DNA of 64,000 nucleotides, from the NCBI RefSeq assembly GCF_003003005.1, contig NZ_PVTR01000004.1, forward strand, positions 1-64,000, read 5' to 3'. This document shows, one piece after another, positions 16,543 through 26,755 of this stretch; positions within the stretch are counted from its first letter, which is position 1, and each line of letters starts with the position of its first letter. A model generated the notes under the pieces. The model did no database searches. It worked only from the letters and a program-made list of their open reading frames with translations, and was not told the origin of the DNA. The stretch comes from Mongoliibacter ruber (GTDB taxonomy: Bacteria; Bacteroidota; Bacteroidia; Cytophagales; Cyclobacteriaceae). The position numbers and the translations under genes are program-made.

Positions 16543-17641
16543 TGATTAACTTTAAAAGTTCATTTATCTGAAAATTACAATTGTAATATTCTTCAATTAT
16601 CCTTCTGCGATTATCCGAAAGACTTAATTTTTCTTCTAAAGAAACATTCAAATATTTCGAAATAATAAAGGCAAGATTTTGAATATTATCTTCTTCAAAA
16701 AAACTACCTGTAAACCCCTCAGTTATTATTTCAAACTCAGGCATTTGATTTACAAAATTATTGTGTGTTATCACAGGTGTCCCATAAGTCAAACTATGAA
16801 TTGCGGTTAATCCTACATTTCCAGGAGATACACAAACATGCGAATTGTAAAATAAACTAGCTAATTTTTCCTCATCAAAACATGGACCATAAAAAATCAC
16901 CCTAGATTTTAAATCCAACTCATCTACAATTTGACTTAATTTGAAATCATCTACAATTTTGCCAACTAAAAGTACGTTACATTTAATATCATGCTTCTCC
17001 AATTCTTTAACAGACTTAAAAAGAAAATCAATTTTTTTTACTTTTTGAATTCTACCTACATAAATAACTGTAGGAAAATCATTATTGAACAAACTAAAAT
17101 TCTCAGTTGATTTTTTTAAATTAAGGTAAATGTCATTTTGATAATCAAAATCCAGTGAGTTGTAGATAGTTACTAAATCCTTTTCTTTAAAACCTTGTTT
17201 TAACATTAATTCTTTAGCATAATTACCATAAAGAAGGACTTTTGACCCTAAATTAAAAAAGATTTTTTTGATTATTATTTTTAAAAAAGATTCATTACCA
17301 TACCATCCATGTGACCATAAGAAAGTTTTTTTTTTAGTTAGGTTGCAGTAAATCAAAAGAATCCAATTAGATATACAAAAAGGGTCACCTGTAATAATGT
17401 AATCACTATATTTTGAAGAAAACGTACTTTCAATCCCTTTCTGCCAATAAAAATTCCAGATATATTTATTTATTAACGTTTTTTTAAACCCTTGTAAACT
17501 CTGATAACTCATCTTTTTAAGAGGAGTCTTTACATTATCGCCAATGAAAAAATCACAATCAAATTGATCGTCAATTTTTTTATAAATCGGTTCTCTATAA
17601 TGAGAAGCAATATTAAATATACAACACAATTTCTTTACCAT
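16535..17641 (-). CDS. GT4-like glycosyltransferase lacking the E-X7-E motif
   Basis: A 368-residue GT-B protein. The donor domain is clear (VIYVGRIQKVKKIDFLFKSV near 193), but where most GT4 enzymes carry E-X7-E it reads SPGNVGLTAIHSLTYGTPV, with Asn and His in the two Glu positions. I recall this variant from other polysaccharide loci, so it may define a subfamily rather than an inactive gene. The region is very AT-rich. It is preceded by a 114-bp gap, where an internal promoter could sit, although I see no clear one. Confidence 0.82.
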   Translation of the reverse strand: MVKKLCCIFNIASHYREPIYKKIDDQFDCDFFIGDNVKTPLKKMSYQSLQGFKKTLINKYIWNFYWQKGIESTFSSKYSDYIITGDPFCISNWILLIYCNLTKKKTFLWSHGWYGNESFLKIIIKKIFFNLGSKVLLYGNYAKELMLKQGFKEKDLVTIYNSLDFDYQNDIYLNLKKSTENFSLFNNDFPTVIYVGRIQKVKKIDFLFKSVKELEKHDIKCNVLLVGKIVDDFKLSQIVDELDLKSRVIFYGPCFDEEKLASLFYNSHVCVSPGNVGLTAIHSLTYGTPVITHNNFVNQMPEFEIITEGFTGSFFEEDNIQNLAFIISKYLNVSLEEKLSLSDNRRRIIEEYYNCNFQINELLKLINE

Positions 17642-17755
17642 TTTACCTTATTACATTTATTTTGCAAATGATTTGAAATTCCTAAATAAGAATCTAAATA
17701 TGTTGATTGTAAAATTTCAAAAATTTAATTCTTACAAAAAAAATGTTAGTAAGCC

Positions 17756-18874
17756 CTAAAAGGAAATTTGATATGGACAGCACATATTTGAATTTCCGTA
17801 CATTGACCCAAGAAATACTATTATATACAAAAACATAACTAAAAGAGAAATAAACCTTTTTCTTTTTATAAAATATAAATAGTAAACAATATAAGACAAC
17901 AATAGAGGCCTAAAAATTAAGAAATAACTAAATAATCTACCAATCAATTTAACCTCGTAAAAAACATTAAAAAGTATAGCACCTATGAAAAAAAGTACAA
18001 TATATGGTCTAAGACTAGGCTGCCATTTAATTAGGTTTTTACTAAACACTATTATAAATAAATTAACTACTAATTTAAATACAAATCCATATCCTAAACT
18101 TACATCTTGTGAAGTTATCTGACCTCTATCTACATAACCTACATACCTATCAATAACACCGATATTTTTACTTAATGACAAGAAAAGCAATTCAAAATTT
18201 TGAAAAATAATAGAAAGATCTATAAAAATAAAAAGTATTAGTGAACACCCATAAATAAGAATCCAGAAAAATTGATTGTATAACTTATCATAGGGTAAAA
18301 AATAAAAGGGTATAAGAAGTAAAGAAGTTGAATGAAATAAACTCGCTGCACAAACAAGCAATAAAAATAATTTAAAATTACGATCAACAATAAACTTAAC
18401 ACTAAAAACCCATAACCCCATGGCAGCAAATTGCCTAACACCATTCATTCCCCAAAAAAAATATTCTTCGGAAAAAAGAAAAAAAACAAAAAATGGTATT
18501 ATATATTTAGGAACTGACTTAAAATAAAAGTACCAAGAAATAAACGCCATTATAAAAAATACACCTTGGTATCCTAAATCAAATACCCCCATTAACCAAT
18601 TAAGACTGTAAAATCCTAATTCATAAAATTGTTGAGAATAATTAAATTTCGAATTTGAAGATATTGAATGATAAATAGAAACATAACCACTCCAATCAAC
18701 ACCAACTTCAAATCTAAAACCTATAAAAAATGACAATACTAACAGAATTAATATATAAAAAATATCAAATTCAAATTGTTTATACTTTATTTTTTTATTT
18801 CTAAGATAAAAGCTTGTAAAAAAAACAAACGACATCAAGCTTAAATAAAATAAATATGTAAATATATCAGTCAT
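17756..18874 (-). CDS. EpsG-family polysaccharide polymerase (Wzy-like)
   Basis: A 372-residue protein with about ten hydrophobic helices. The signature RFEVGVDWSGYVSIYHSI near residue 54-71 is the conserved loop of the EpsG family (PF14897), and WGMNGVRQFAAMGLW near 133 fits the second conserved segment. These proteins polymerise lipid-linked repeat units in the periplasm. It is very probably the polymerase of the AT-rich cluster and pairs with the flippase at 22.2 kb. The window has a second, unrelated polymerase/ligase at 48.0 kb, supporting two separate glycans. Confidence 0.85.
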   Translation of the reverse strand: MTDIFTYLFYLSLMSFVFFTSFYLRNKKIKYKQFEFDIFYILILLVLSFFIGFRFEVGVDWSGYVSIYHSISSNSKFNYSQQFYELGFYSLNWLMGVFDLGYQGVFFIMAFISWYFYFKSVPKYIIPFFVFFLFSEEYFFWGMNGVRQFAAMGLWVFSVKFIVDRNFKLFLLLVCAASLFHSTSLLLIPFYFLPYDKLYNQFFWILIYGCSLILFIFIDLSIIFQNFELLFLSLSKNIGVIDRYVGYVDRGQITSQDVSLGYGFVFKLVVNLFIIVFSKNLIKWQPSLRPYIVLFFIGAILFNVFYEVKLIGRLFSYFLIFRPLLLSYIVYYLYFIKRKRFISLLVMFLYIIVFLGSMYGNSNMCCPYQISF

Positions 18875-18958
18875 TAATTATTATCAATTTAAGTATCAAA
18901 AATATGCTGCTTTAAAGAAAATTAAGGGACAAGATTTACTGTAAAAATTATTTCAAAC

Positions 18959-19957
18959 TTATCCTATATTAAAAAAAATTCGGATTTTTCTATTTAAAAT
19001 AACAATAATTGAAAATAAAACTAATGAAGTATTTAATAATTTAATTTTACCTTTATTGATACGAATATCTCCAGTATCTATTTCTCCTTTAAGCTCTTTC
19101 TTAATTAAACTTAATATTTTAAGATAGTTTTTAAATGTAAGCGAATAAATTAATTTATTAAAAATAGTAGAAACAGAATTGTATATTGAAAAATGCAATA
19201 TATTAATTTGCTCGTAACTTAATTTTGAATTTTGAGCTAAAAAGTCATTTATAAAACTAATGCTATTTTTTAAATTATAAATCTTATCAAAGGTCCAGAT
19301 CCTTGATGCGCTATCAGACCGCTCTTTTACCAAATAAAATTTTTGATCAACAAAAATAATTTGTTTTATGTAAAGATGTACTAAAGAAATAAAAATACTA
19401 TCTTCCATATTTGCTAGACCCTCAGGGAATTTAATTCTATTTTTTTTTAAAAAATTAAGATTAAAAATACAACCGCATACAGAGCCCCTTAAATATGATT
19501 TCTCAACTATAAGATCAAAGCCTTCAAATTGTTTTTTAAAGTAAGATTGATCAAAATTATATTTTTCTTCTTCAATATCTCCATTTTGAAATTTAAAAGA
19601 CCTAGCAATTATCATTTCAATCATGCTCTTATCAATGGAATTGAAAATAGCATTTAAAGATCCTGGAAATATTTCATCATCTCCATCTACAAAACAAATC
19701 AATTCTCCCTGCGCTTTTTCTAAGCCTGAGTTTCTCGCGACACTGACACCTGAGTTCTTTTGATGAAAGACTTTGATCCTATTGTCATTTAAGGCATACT
19801 GTTCACATAATTCCCTTGAACCATCTGTACTTCCATCATTAATAAGGATCAATTCAAAATCTTGAAAATCTTGAGAAATGATTGATTCTATGCATTTTCG
19901 TAAATACCCTTCAACGTTATAAACTGGAATTATAATCGATAGATAAATATTAGTCAT
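18959..19957 (-). CDS. Family 2 glycosyltransferase
   Basis: A 332-residue GT-A enzyme. LSIIIPVYNVEGYLRKCIES, LINDGSTDGS, HQKNSGVSVARNSGLEKAQG and the metal-binding FVDGDDEIF near 91 place it in GT2. The C-terminal region is helical and ends with a hydrophobic stretch (NTSLVLFSIIVILNRKI) that may associate with the membrane. It overlaps the pyruvyl transferase by 8 bp. Confidence 0.9.
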   Translation of the reverse strand: MTNIYLSIIIPVYNVEGYLRKCIESIISQDFQDFELILINDGSTDGSRELCEQYALNDNRIKVFHQKNSGVSVARNSGLEKAQGELICFVDGDDEIFPGSLNAIFNSIDKSMIEMIIARSFKFQNGDIEEEKYNFDQSYFKKQFEGFDLIVEKSYLRGSVCGCIFNLNFLKKNRIKFPEGLANMEDSIFISLVHLYIKQIIFVDQKFYLVKERSDSASRIWTFDKIYNLKNSISFINDFLAQNSKLSYEQINILHFSIYNSVSTIFNKLIYSLTFKNYLKILSLIKKELKGEIDTGDIRINKGKIKLLNTSLVLFSIIVILNRKIRIFFNIG

Positions 19958-21095
19958 TCAAAATATCATTCAAAAAACGAATTGATTTTTCTTTCTCTAG
20001 TTCCAAAATTTTGTTTACGTCAGAAAAATCTATTTCAGTTTTTGCTACTTCCAAGAAATTAGAACTATTTTCTGTAATTAATCGATTTTCTAAACCGAAA
20101 GTTTTTAGTAAAGAATAAAATCGCGAAGCCCCTCTTTTCTCATTGATTATTGCAAGAAATGGCTTATTGAAAATTACAGAAAAAGCAGTACCATGAAATG
20201 AATCAGTAATTACAAATTCTGCATTTGCAAAACCCTCAATCCATTGTTCTACCTCAGGAAAAATACATTTTTCTAAATCAAAACTTTTTTCATTTTCTAA
20301 AGCAAAACTTTGACTTGGCATTACTTCAAATCCCTTTAACTTTATTGCTTCACTAACTCCATTGATAATATCATTTTTCTTTTGATTACGATCTAACACA
20401 TAAACAAATAATCTTTCTTTATCTTGTTTAAAATTGCGTTTTTTTAGCAGAGATAGATATTTTTCTTTACTTAATAACATGGATGGATCAATTAAATGCT
20501 TAGCGTCTACATTTAAAAACTTTTTACACATAACTACACCATCATCTTCCCTTACTGATACTCCATCAAAAAATTGAATCAAATCTTTGAATCTTTCTGT
20601 TTCCTTTTTTGTAAATTCCCAATTTGAAACACCAAAAGAAGCAGAATATGCTATTTTTTTTACTTGATTATTATTTTTGAGAAAATCTAAAAATTCAAGA
20701 TTATTTCCACGGACAGAACTTCGTCTCCATACCTGATCACTTCCAACAATATATGCATCGAACATATATTTTTGGTGAATCTGGTTAATTTTAGAATTTT
20801 GAGAAAAACTTTCTGTAAGCTTTATGTGGCCTTTAACAAAACTTCTTGTGTTTCTATTTATCAAATCTGATTCCTCCTTGGTCAGCCAGCCTCTTAATTT
20901 TACACTCTTTCCTTTTAACATTAATAAAAATCTTTTGCCAAATGAAAAAGTTTTAATTTTTATAGGTGTAGTTGGAATTCTATCAATTGTATAAACATCA
21001 TGCCCCAATTCAATTAAAACTTGCTGGAGAGCATAGTTTTGCAAAATACCACCGTAGTTATTAATTATTGGGTGAGTAATTATTCCTATTTTCAT
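19950..21095 (-). CDS. Polysaccharide pyruvyl transferase family protein
   Basis: A 381-residue member of PF04230. The N-terminal KIGIITHPIINNYGGILQNYAL has the NYGG-x-LQ signature. YIVGSDQVWR near 112 and ITDSFHGTAFSVIFNKPFL near 292-310 are the other family motifs. These enzymes add a ketal-linked pyruvate from PEP to a sugar, giving acidic polysaccharide. Bacteroidota loci often carry this version with the NNYGGILQ start. It overlaps the GT2 gene downstream and follows the hydrolase gene by 9 bp. Confidence 0.9.
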   Translation of the reverse strand: MKIGIITHPIINNYGGILQNYALQQVLIELGHDVYTIDRIPTTPIKIKTFSFGKRFLLMLKGKSVKLRGWLTKEESDLINRNTRSFVKGHIKLTESFSQNSKINQIHQKYMFDAYIVGSDQVWRRSSVRGNNLEFLDFLKNNNQVKKIAYSASFGVSNWEFTKKETERFKDLIQFFDGVSVREDDGVVMCKKFLNVDAKHLIDPSMLLSKEKYLSLLKKRNFKQDKERLFVYVLDRNQKKNDIINGVSEAIKLKGFEVMPSQSFALENEKSFDLEKCIFPEVEQWIEGFANAEFVITDSFHGTAFSVIFNKPFLAIINEKRGASRFYSLLKTFGLENRLITENSSNFLEVAKTEIDFSDVNKILELEKEKSIRFLNDILND

Positions 21096-21104
21096 AATAA
21101 GTTT

Positions 21105-22238
21105 CTATTTGATTCTACTTAAGTATGCCATTAGCATACCTTGAGATATTTCACTTTTCCCAAAAGATCTTGAATAATTATTAAATCCTTTAGTATCGCC
21201 AGAAGTTTGTAATATAAAACCATCTTTTGAAGTGAAATTATTTAAAGTTTCTAAAACAATATTAACATCAACCAATTCTTCAGGAAAACAATAAAGCATC
21301 ATAGTGGTAGTACTTGCATCAAAATTAATATCACTTCCAGGAAATTGCGTCCAAATATTATTCAATTTCAACTTGTTTAAAGTGTATATTAATCCATTAT
21401 ACTCCTTCATATAACTTCCATCTAGCTTATGCAATGCATTTAATGCTAATAAATACCAACCAATTCCCCTTCCCCAATTAATTGAACCAATTTTAGTATA
21501 AGTATCCAAATTGAATCCATGGGATGGTAAAAATGTATGATTATCAATTCCATGTTTAATAAAAGCATTCATTTGGCTTTTAGCTATATCCAAAATTCGT
21601 TTCTCTCCAGCTATTGTATAATAAGAAACTAAAAAAGGGATAGTTTGCCCTAAAACATCATTAAACCAGAATCTAATATTTGGTCTGTATAAAATTACAT
21701 TATTATTACGCAAATAATTTTCTTCTAAATAGGAGTAAATAATAGAAGCAAAATTCAAATATTTTTTATTGTTTAAAACTGTATAAAGATCAACAGCTAC
21801 GACGCCAAAAATCGCCTGATCCACTTTATCTAAATTGAATTTTGGGTTCCCTTTCGCATCTAATAATTTGTCGAATGCATCCCTAACTACCGAAATACCT
21901 GTATCGTTCTTCTTACTTATAGAATATTTTAACAAACCATACATCAGCAAAGCCCGTGGATAATTATACTTTCTAAAGTTATTATTGTATTTATTTAAAT
22001 AAATATTAACAATATTATTACTGAATCCATCTGTATCAGTCCATTGCATTTTTACTTTCGTACCCTTAATTGTTTCTATCGAAGCATTATAAACTTTTTT
22101 TTCAAAAACAGCTCTGTCAAAGACAACTTTTCTTTTTCGCAGCTTTCGTTTTTGAAAAACGTTAGTGATGTAAGGAATTATATCTAGTTTTAATACTAAA
22201 AAATTTAAAAAAATTGAGATAATTAAAAGTATTAACAT
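21105..22238 (-). CDS. Membrane-anchored GH88/GH105-like unsaturated glycuronyl hydrolase
   Basis: A 377-residue protein. An N-terminal hydrophobic helix (LILLIISIFLNFLVLKL) without an obvious cleavage site suggests membrane anchoring. The rest is an alpha/alpha-barrel pattern. RPNIRFWFNDVLGQTIPFL and NWGRGIGWYLLALNAL match the GH105 (YteR-like) signature Asp and WGRG-W regions, and FDASTTTMMLYCF fits the C-terminal helix. GH105 enzymes cleave unsaturated uronyl residues left by a lyase. Inside an assembly operon this suggests trimming, turnover or chain-length editing of a uronate-containing polymer. It overlaps the flippase gene by 7 bp. Confidence 0.75.
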   Translation of the reverse strand: MLILLIISIFLNFLVLKLDIIPYITNVFQKRKLRKRKVVFDRAVFEKKVYNASIETIKGTKVKMQWTDTDGFSNNIVNIYLNKYNNNFRKYNYPRALLMYGLLKYSISKKNDTGISVVRDAFDKLLDAKGNPKFNLDKVDQAIFGVVAVDLYTVLNNKKYLNFASIIYSYLEENYLRNNNVILYRPNIRFWFNDVLGQTIPFLVSYYTIAGEKRILDIAKSQMNAFIKHGIDNHTFLPSHGFNLDTYTKIGSINWGRGIGWYLLALNALHKLDGSYMKEYNGLIYTLNKLKLNNIWTQFPGSDINFDASTTTMMLYCFPEELVDVNIVLETLNNFTSKDGFILQTSGDTKGFNNYSRSFGKSEISQGMLMAYLSRIK

Positions 22239-23758
22239 AATGGATAAACTTTAGATTTTATAAATGAAAATATTTTTTTACGTTCAATATTAGTCATACC
22301 AATCAAAAATACAACAAGTATAACAACCACTTCTATAATTAGAGTGTCAATTAAAAAATTTGAAAAACTTTGTGTGTATGAATTAAAGCAACCAAACAAG
22401 AATAATATTAACAAGGATAAAAATGTTACTAAAATTGTTTTAAAAATTACTTCTTCTATAAATTTAATAATCTTTAAACCAATAAGTCTTTGACAAAAAT
22501 AACAACGTATCCCTAGTGCGCAAAAATGAGAAACAACGATAGAATAAAACACTGACTCAGGAGCCATGCCATCCGATAACAAGAAGTAGGCAATGGGAAA
22601 AGGTGCCATAAATACTATTGAAACAAATATTTGATAATTCTTAATTTTACCTGAAGATTGAATTCCTTTAATTAATGGACCAGACATACTTTCAAAAAGA
22701 GATGATATAAGAATCAAAATTACAAAAACATTTGTATGTGGAGGAACCACCTTGAGCCATAGACTTAAAACATAGTTTATGTTTAAAATGACTGGTATCG
22801 TGATTATAAAAATTAAAAAATAAGAGTACTTAGAGCTAATTAGTATTAAATGGTGCATTTTTGAGATATCATCGGAAGAATAAGCTTTAATAATTTGAGG
22901 ATTTACAGCCTTTTGAAAATTTGTGATAAATAAGTAGACTGCAGTATTCACTTGTTGAGTAAGAGCGTATGCACTATTTACCACAAGGCCATAAAATAAA
23001 TTTAATATCACGTTAATCCCCTGAATTTTTAAAATCACTGCCAAATTTCCAAACAGGCTCCATCCAGAAAAATTAATCAATTCTTTAAAATAAATTTTAT
23101 CATACTTAAAACTATATTTGCTTGCTGTATAGTTTCTTCTACAATAAACCTGGTATGCAATCCTAACAATGAAACTAACTAAAAAAATCATTACTGAATA
23201 TGCAATCAGTTTGTCTCCACCATAAACGACCAAAAGAAAAACCAAACCTAATTTTAAACATACTTCAACTATGCTTATGTAAGCATATATATTCATTTTC
23301 TCGTAGGCAATAATTAGCGAATCATAAGGCACCTGAATAATACCTATTAAAGCAGTAAGAACAGAAAATTGATAGACAATATTAGCTGCAAAAAGTCTAT
23401 CCGGAGGTAAAACAACATGATAATTCAAATACCAAAGCCCTATTGTCTCTGCGAAAAATAAAATAATAAAAGCAATAGCAAAATGTATTGTTAAAGTTAC
23501 ACTAAAAGTTTTTTGTAACTTTTTTTCATCTTTTTTCCCTAAATCAAACGCCAGATATCTTTGCGTTGCCGAAGACATAGAAGAATTTAAAAAACCAAAT
23601 AAAGCGACAATTCCCCCTACTAAGGAATAAATACCATAATCGGACACTCCAAGCTGCTCCAAAACAATTCTGGACATGTAAAGTGTAATGCCCATTACTA
23701 AAAACATCCTAAAATAAAGGAATAAAGTGTTTTTAGCTATAGTTTTTGAAGAAGACAA
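22232..23758 (-). CDS. Wzx-type oligosaccharide flippase
   Basis: A 508-residue MOP-superfamily transporter with about 14 hydrophobic helices. The N-terminus KTIAKNTLFLYFRMFLVMGITLYMSR resembles Bacteroidota repeat-unit flippases, and GVSDYGIYSLVGGIVALFGFLNSSM follows. It flips the undecaprenyl-PP-linked repeat unit into the periplasm for the EpsG-like polymerase. The start codon is TTG. No in-frame ATG precedes it before a stop, and the first internal ATG (codon 18) would remove the amphipathic start. It is the first gene of the AT-rich island, 203 bp after gmd. Confidence 0.88.
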   Translation of the reverse strand: MSSSKTIAKNTLFLYFRMFLVMGITLYMSRIVLEQLGVSDYGIYSLVGGIVALFGFLNSSMSSATQRYLAFDLGKKDEKKLQKTFSVTLTIHFAIAFIILFFAETIGLWYLNYHVVLPPDRLFAANIVYQFSVLTALIGIIQVPYDSLIIAYEKMNIYAYISIVEVCLKLGLVFLLVVYGGDKLIAYSVMIFLVSFIVRIAYQVYCRRNYTASKYSFKYDKIYFKELINFSGWSLFGNLAVILKIQGINVILNLFYGLVVNSAYALTQQVNTAVYLFITNFQKAVNPQIIKAYSSDDISKMHHLILISSKYSYFLIFIITIPVILNINYVLSLWLKVVPPHTNVFVILILISSLFESMSGPLIKGIQSSGKIKNYQIFVSIVFMAPFPIAYFLLSDGMAPESVFYSIVVSHFCALGIRCYFCQRLIGLKIIKFIEEVIFKTILVTFLSLLILFLFGCFNSYTQSFSNFLIDTLIIEVVVILVVFLIGMTNIERKKIFSFIKSKVYPLC

Positions 23759-23961
23759 TAGTTTAAATGATTAAAAAGTAATTGATCTAGATTATTAAGT
23801 TTAAATTTAAACGGGAATCTTGTATTAATTAAGAAAAGAAAAAAATTCTATATAGTTATGTGGGAAATTTTTCTACAAATGATTCTCACATATATATTAA
23901 ACACTGATGATAGCAGTTATTTAACAGAGGTGTTATTAAATTTATCTAATGTTTGAATGAT

Positions 23962-25110
23962 TTACTCAGTCTGTTTCAAAATTCTATGTCCCGCCTTCAC
24001 CAATTCAATATCTTTTTGAAATAAATTTAGATCCGCTACCATCATTTCTTCTACCAAGGCTTTTAAGTCATATTCAGGCTCCCATCCTAGTTTTGATTTT
24101 GACTTGGTAGGATCTCCGATAAGCAGATCCACCTCTGTTGGCCTAAAGTATCTTGGATCCACCTTGACCAAAACCGTTTCTAATTGTGGTATATTTAAAC
24201 TATGTCCTACCATCCCTGTAGATAATTCAAATTTAGCTTCATCTACAGTTTCCAAAATCCCAACTTCTTCTACACCTTGTCCTTCCCAGCGAAGAGAAAA
24301 ACCAATACAGGCAAATGCCATATTGACGAAATCACGCACTTTTGTCGTAACACCTGTGGCTATTACATAGTCTTCTGCTTGTTCTTGCTGTAAAATCAGC
24401 CACATGGCCATGACATAATCTTTGGCATGTCCCCAATCTCTTTTTGCATCCAAGTTCCCCATAAAAAGATCCTTTTGTAAACCTAAAGCAATTTTTGATA
24501 CTGCCCTGGTAATTTTGCGGGTAACGAAAGTCTCACCTCTTAGCGGAGATTCATGGTTGAAAAGAATTCCGTTACAAGCAAATAAATTATATGCCTCTCT
24601 ATAATTTACAGTAATCCAATAGGCATATAGCTTTGCAACAGCATATGGAGAGCGTGGATAAAATGGAGTCGTTTCTTTTTGTGGGACTTCCTGTACCAGC
24701 CCATATAGTTCAGAAGTAGATGCTTGATAAATTTTCGTCTTTTTTTCCAAGCCAAGCAACCTGACAGCTTCCAAAACCCTTAAAGTTCCTATACCATCAG
24801 CATTGGCCGTATATTCAGGGGTGTCAAATGATACCTGCACATGAGACATAGCAGCAAGGTTATAGATTTCATCTGGCTGTGTTTCCTGAATAATTCTTGT
24901 CAAATTCATAGAATCTGTCATATCTCCATAATGCAAGACCAGTCTAGGATCTTTTTCGTGTGGATCTTGGTAAAGGTGGTCAATCCGATCTGTATTGAAC
25001 AGTGAAGCCCTCCTTTTAATCCCATGAACTTTATACCCTTTTTCCAAAAGTAGTTCCGCAAGGTAAGCCCCATCTTGACCCGTAATTCCTGTAATTAATG
25101 CTGTTTTCAT
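23962..25110 (-). CDS. gmd: GDP-mannose 4,6-dehydratase, copy 1
   Basis: A 382-residue extended SDR that converts GDP-D-mannose to GDP-4-keto-6-deoxymannose with NADP. Motifs are [15 protein letters not shown] at the N-terminus, [17 protein letters not shown], the active-site [20 protein letters not shown] (YxxxK) near 160 and the [15 protein letters not shown] segment. It is close to the second copy at 40.8 kb but lacks that copy's extra segment near residue 290-330. No reductase/epimerase partner lies beside it; the only fcl is at 39.2 kb. It sits 39 bp after the TviB-like gene. Confidence 0.95.
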   Translation of the reverse strand: MKTALITGITGQDGAYLAELLLEKGYKVHGIKRRASLFNTDRIDHLYQDPHEKDPRLVLHYGDMTDSMNLTRIIQETQPDEIYNLAAMSHVQVSFDTPEYTANADGIGTLRVLEAVRLLGLEKKTKIYQASTSELYGLVQEVPQKETTPFYPRSPYAVAKLYAYWITVNYREAYNLFACNGILFNHESPLRGETFVTRKITRAVSKIALGLQKDLFMGNLDAKRDWGHAKDYVMAMWLILQQEQAEDYVIATGVTTKVRDFVNMAFACIGFSLRWEGQGVEEVGILETVDEAKFELSTGMVGHSLNIPQLETVLVKVDPRYFRPTEVDLLIGDPTKSKSKLGWEPEYDLKALVEEMMVADLNLFQKDIELVKAGHRILKQTE

Positions 25111-25149
25111 GAATATTTTAAAAAACTAAGGTTATTCTTTATACCTAAA

Positions 25150-26463
25150 TTAAAGGCGACTGTCTATTTTTGATTTTGCAAGTACTCCTTTAACATCATA
25201 TACCACTTGGCTTTTTGAAGCTTCTACCTCCCATGACCTAAATTCTTTATGGGCTACGGCAAGGATAATGGCTGCATACTGATCCAGATTTTGTTTGGTG
25301 TTGTTGTTAATTAAATCAATGCCATATTCGTGTTTGACTTCCTCTGGATCAGCCCAAGGGTCGTATACATCTACTTCCATATCAAAAGACTTCAATTCCT
25401 GGTAAATGTCTATCACGCGGGTATTCCTTACATCGGGACAGTCTTCTTTGAAGGTGAAACCCAAAATCAAGACCTTAGAATCTATTACTTTCAAGTCCTT
25501 GCGCATCATCAGTTTGATCACTTCAGTAGCCACATGTTTGCCCATGGAATCGTTCAGTCTCCTTCCTGCCAAGATGATCTCAGGATGGTAACCCATTTCC
25601 TGTGCTTTCTGTGCCAGGTAATAGGGATCTACGCCGATACAGTGCCCGCCAACAAGACCGGGTTTGAAGGGTAAGAAATTCCATTTCGTTCCTGCCGCTT
25701 CCAAGACTTCCTGGGTATCTATCCCTAGTAGGTTAAATATCTTGGAGAGCTCATTTACAAAGGCAATATTGATATCCCGCTGTGAGTTTTCGATCACTTT
25801 GGCCGCTTCTGCTACCTTGATGGAGGAAGCCTTGTGGGTACCTGCAGTGATCACTGACTTGTATAAGTCATCTACATAAGTCGCTATCTCAGGCGTAGAA
25901 CCTGCAGTGACTTTGAGTATTTTGGTGACAGTATGTTCCTTGTCTCCAGGATTGATACGCTCTGGGGAATAACCTGCAAAGAAATCAGTATTGAAAACCA
26001 AACCTGATTCTCTTTCCAAGACTGGCACACACTCCTCTTCGGTGACACCTGGGTAAACAGTGGATTCATAAATGACCACATCTCCTTTTTTCAGGACCCT
26101 GGCGATCATCTCAGATGCCTTGATCATGGGTGTCAGTACAGGCCTATGGTGTTTGTCTGTGGGTGTAGGAACCGTTACAATAAATATATTGCAGGAAGAA
26201 ATGGCTGAAATATCGTCGCTTACAAAAAGGCCCTTTTTGTTTTCCTCCAAAGCTACAGGACTGTTGACCAGTACCGCTTGCAATTCAGCGTCTTCTACTT
26301 CCAAAGTCCGGTCCCTGCCTTTTTGCAATTCATCCACCCTTTGGCCATGAATATCATAACCTACAGTTTGGAATTTTTCAGCAAAAGCCACCGCCAAAGG
26401 TAAGCCTACATAGCCCAAGCCAATGATCGCGATTTTGGAGTCTTTAAGTGGTGTTAGGTTCAT
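25150..26463 (-). CDS. tviB: TviB/WbpO-type UDP-N-acetylhexosamine 6-dehydrogenase
   Basis: A 437-residue UDP-sugar dehydrogenase. It has an N-terminal NAD-binding domain ([19 protein letters not shown]), [31 protein letters not shown], the [13 protein letters not shown] loop, and the catalytic Cys in [13 protein letters not shown] near 268. The C-terminal NAD-type domain carries [16 protein letters not shown]. These motifs favour the VipA/TviB/WbpO group, which oxidises UDP-GlcNAc or UDP-GalNAc twice to the aminouronic acid, rather than UDP-glucose dehydrogenase. It provides an acidic sugar for the glycan. Its upstream leader (26519-26755) is duplicated upstream of manC. Confidence 0.9.
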   Translation of the reverse strand: MNLTPLKDSKIAIIGLGYVGLPLAVAFAEKFQTVGYDIHGQRVDELQKGRDRTLEVEDAELQAVLVNSPVALEENKKGLFVSDDISAISSCNIFIVTVPTPTDKHHRPVLTPMIKASEMIARVLKKGDVVIYESTVYPGVTEEECVPVLERESGLVFNTDFFAGYSPERINPGDKEHTVTKILKVTAGSTPEIATYVDDLYKSVITAGTHKASSIKVAEAAKVIENSQRDINIAFVNELSKIFNLLGIDTQEVLEAAGTKWNFLPFKPGLVGGHCIGVDPYYLAQKAQEMGYHPEIILAGRRLNDSMGKHVATEVIKLMMRKDLKVIDSKVLILGFTFKEDCPDVRNTRVIDIYQELKSFDMEVDVYDPWADPEEVKHEYGIDLINNNTKQNLDQYAAIILAVAHKEFRSWEVEASKSQVVYDVKGVLAKSKIDSRL

Positions 26464-26518
26464 ATGTTTTGTTGTTGATAGAGGGTTGATGGTTGAGGGT
26501 TAAAGGTTAAAAGTTAAA

Positions 26519-26755
26519 GGTTAATAAACGGGCAGATAAATTTTTAACTATCAACTTATTAATTACCATTTTCTAGTCTCAATTTAAAGTTTCTGAAGAT
26601 AGTAAGGATTGAAAGTAAATGATCGGGTAAGTAAATTCACTTTGATATTAACTGACCCTGCTTATTTGAAAGTATTTATTTCCCGCAGATATCGCAGATG
26701 AACGCAGATAAGCTTCGCTTTTGACACAACAATTGTAGAGTGTAGATCTTAGATT
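26519..26755 (-). repeat. Duplicated leader upstream of tviB
   Basis: 237 bp starting 56 bp before the tviB start codon. It matches 28801-29038 upstream of manC with six substitutions and one single-base indel by eye. It includes a TTTCCCGCAGATATCGCAG / GAACGCAGAT segment near 26680-26710. GTTAAAGGTTAAAAGTTAAA-type tracts fill the gap to both start codons. Confidence 0.88.

Noticed and set aside
26680-26710. CGCAGAT-rich motif as a replication or attachment site
   Set aside because: The motif recurs in the duplicated leader (28.96-29.0 kb) and I recall similar stretches as common dispersed sequence in Bacteroidota; nothing else supports an origin or att site.
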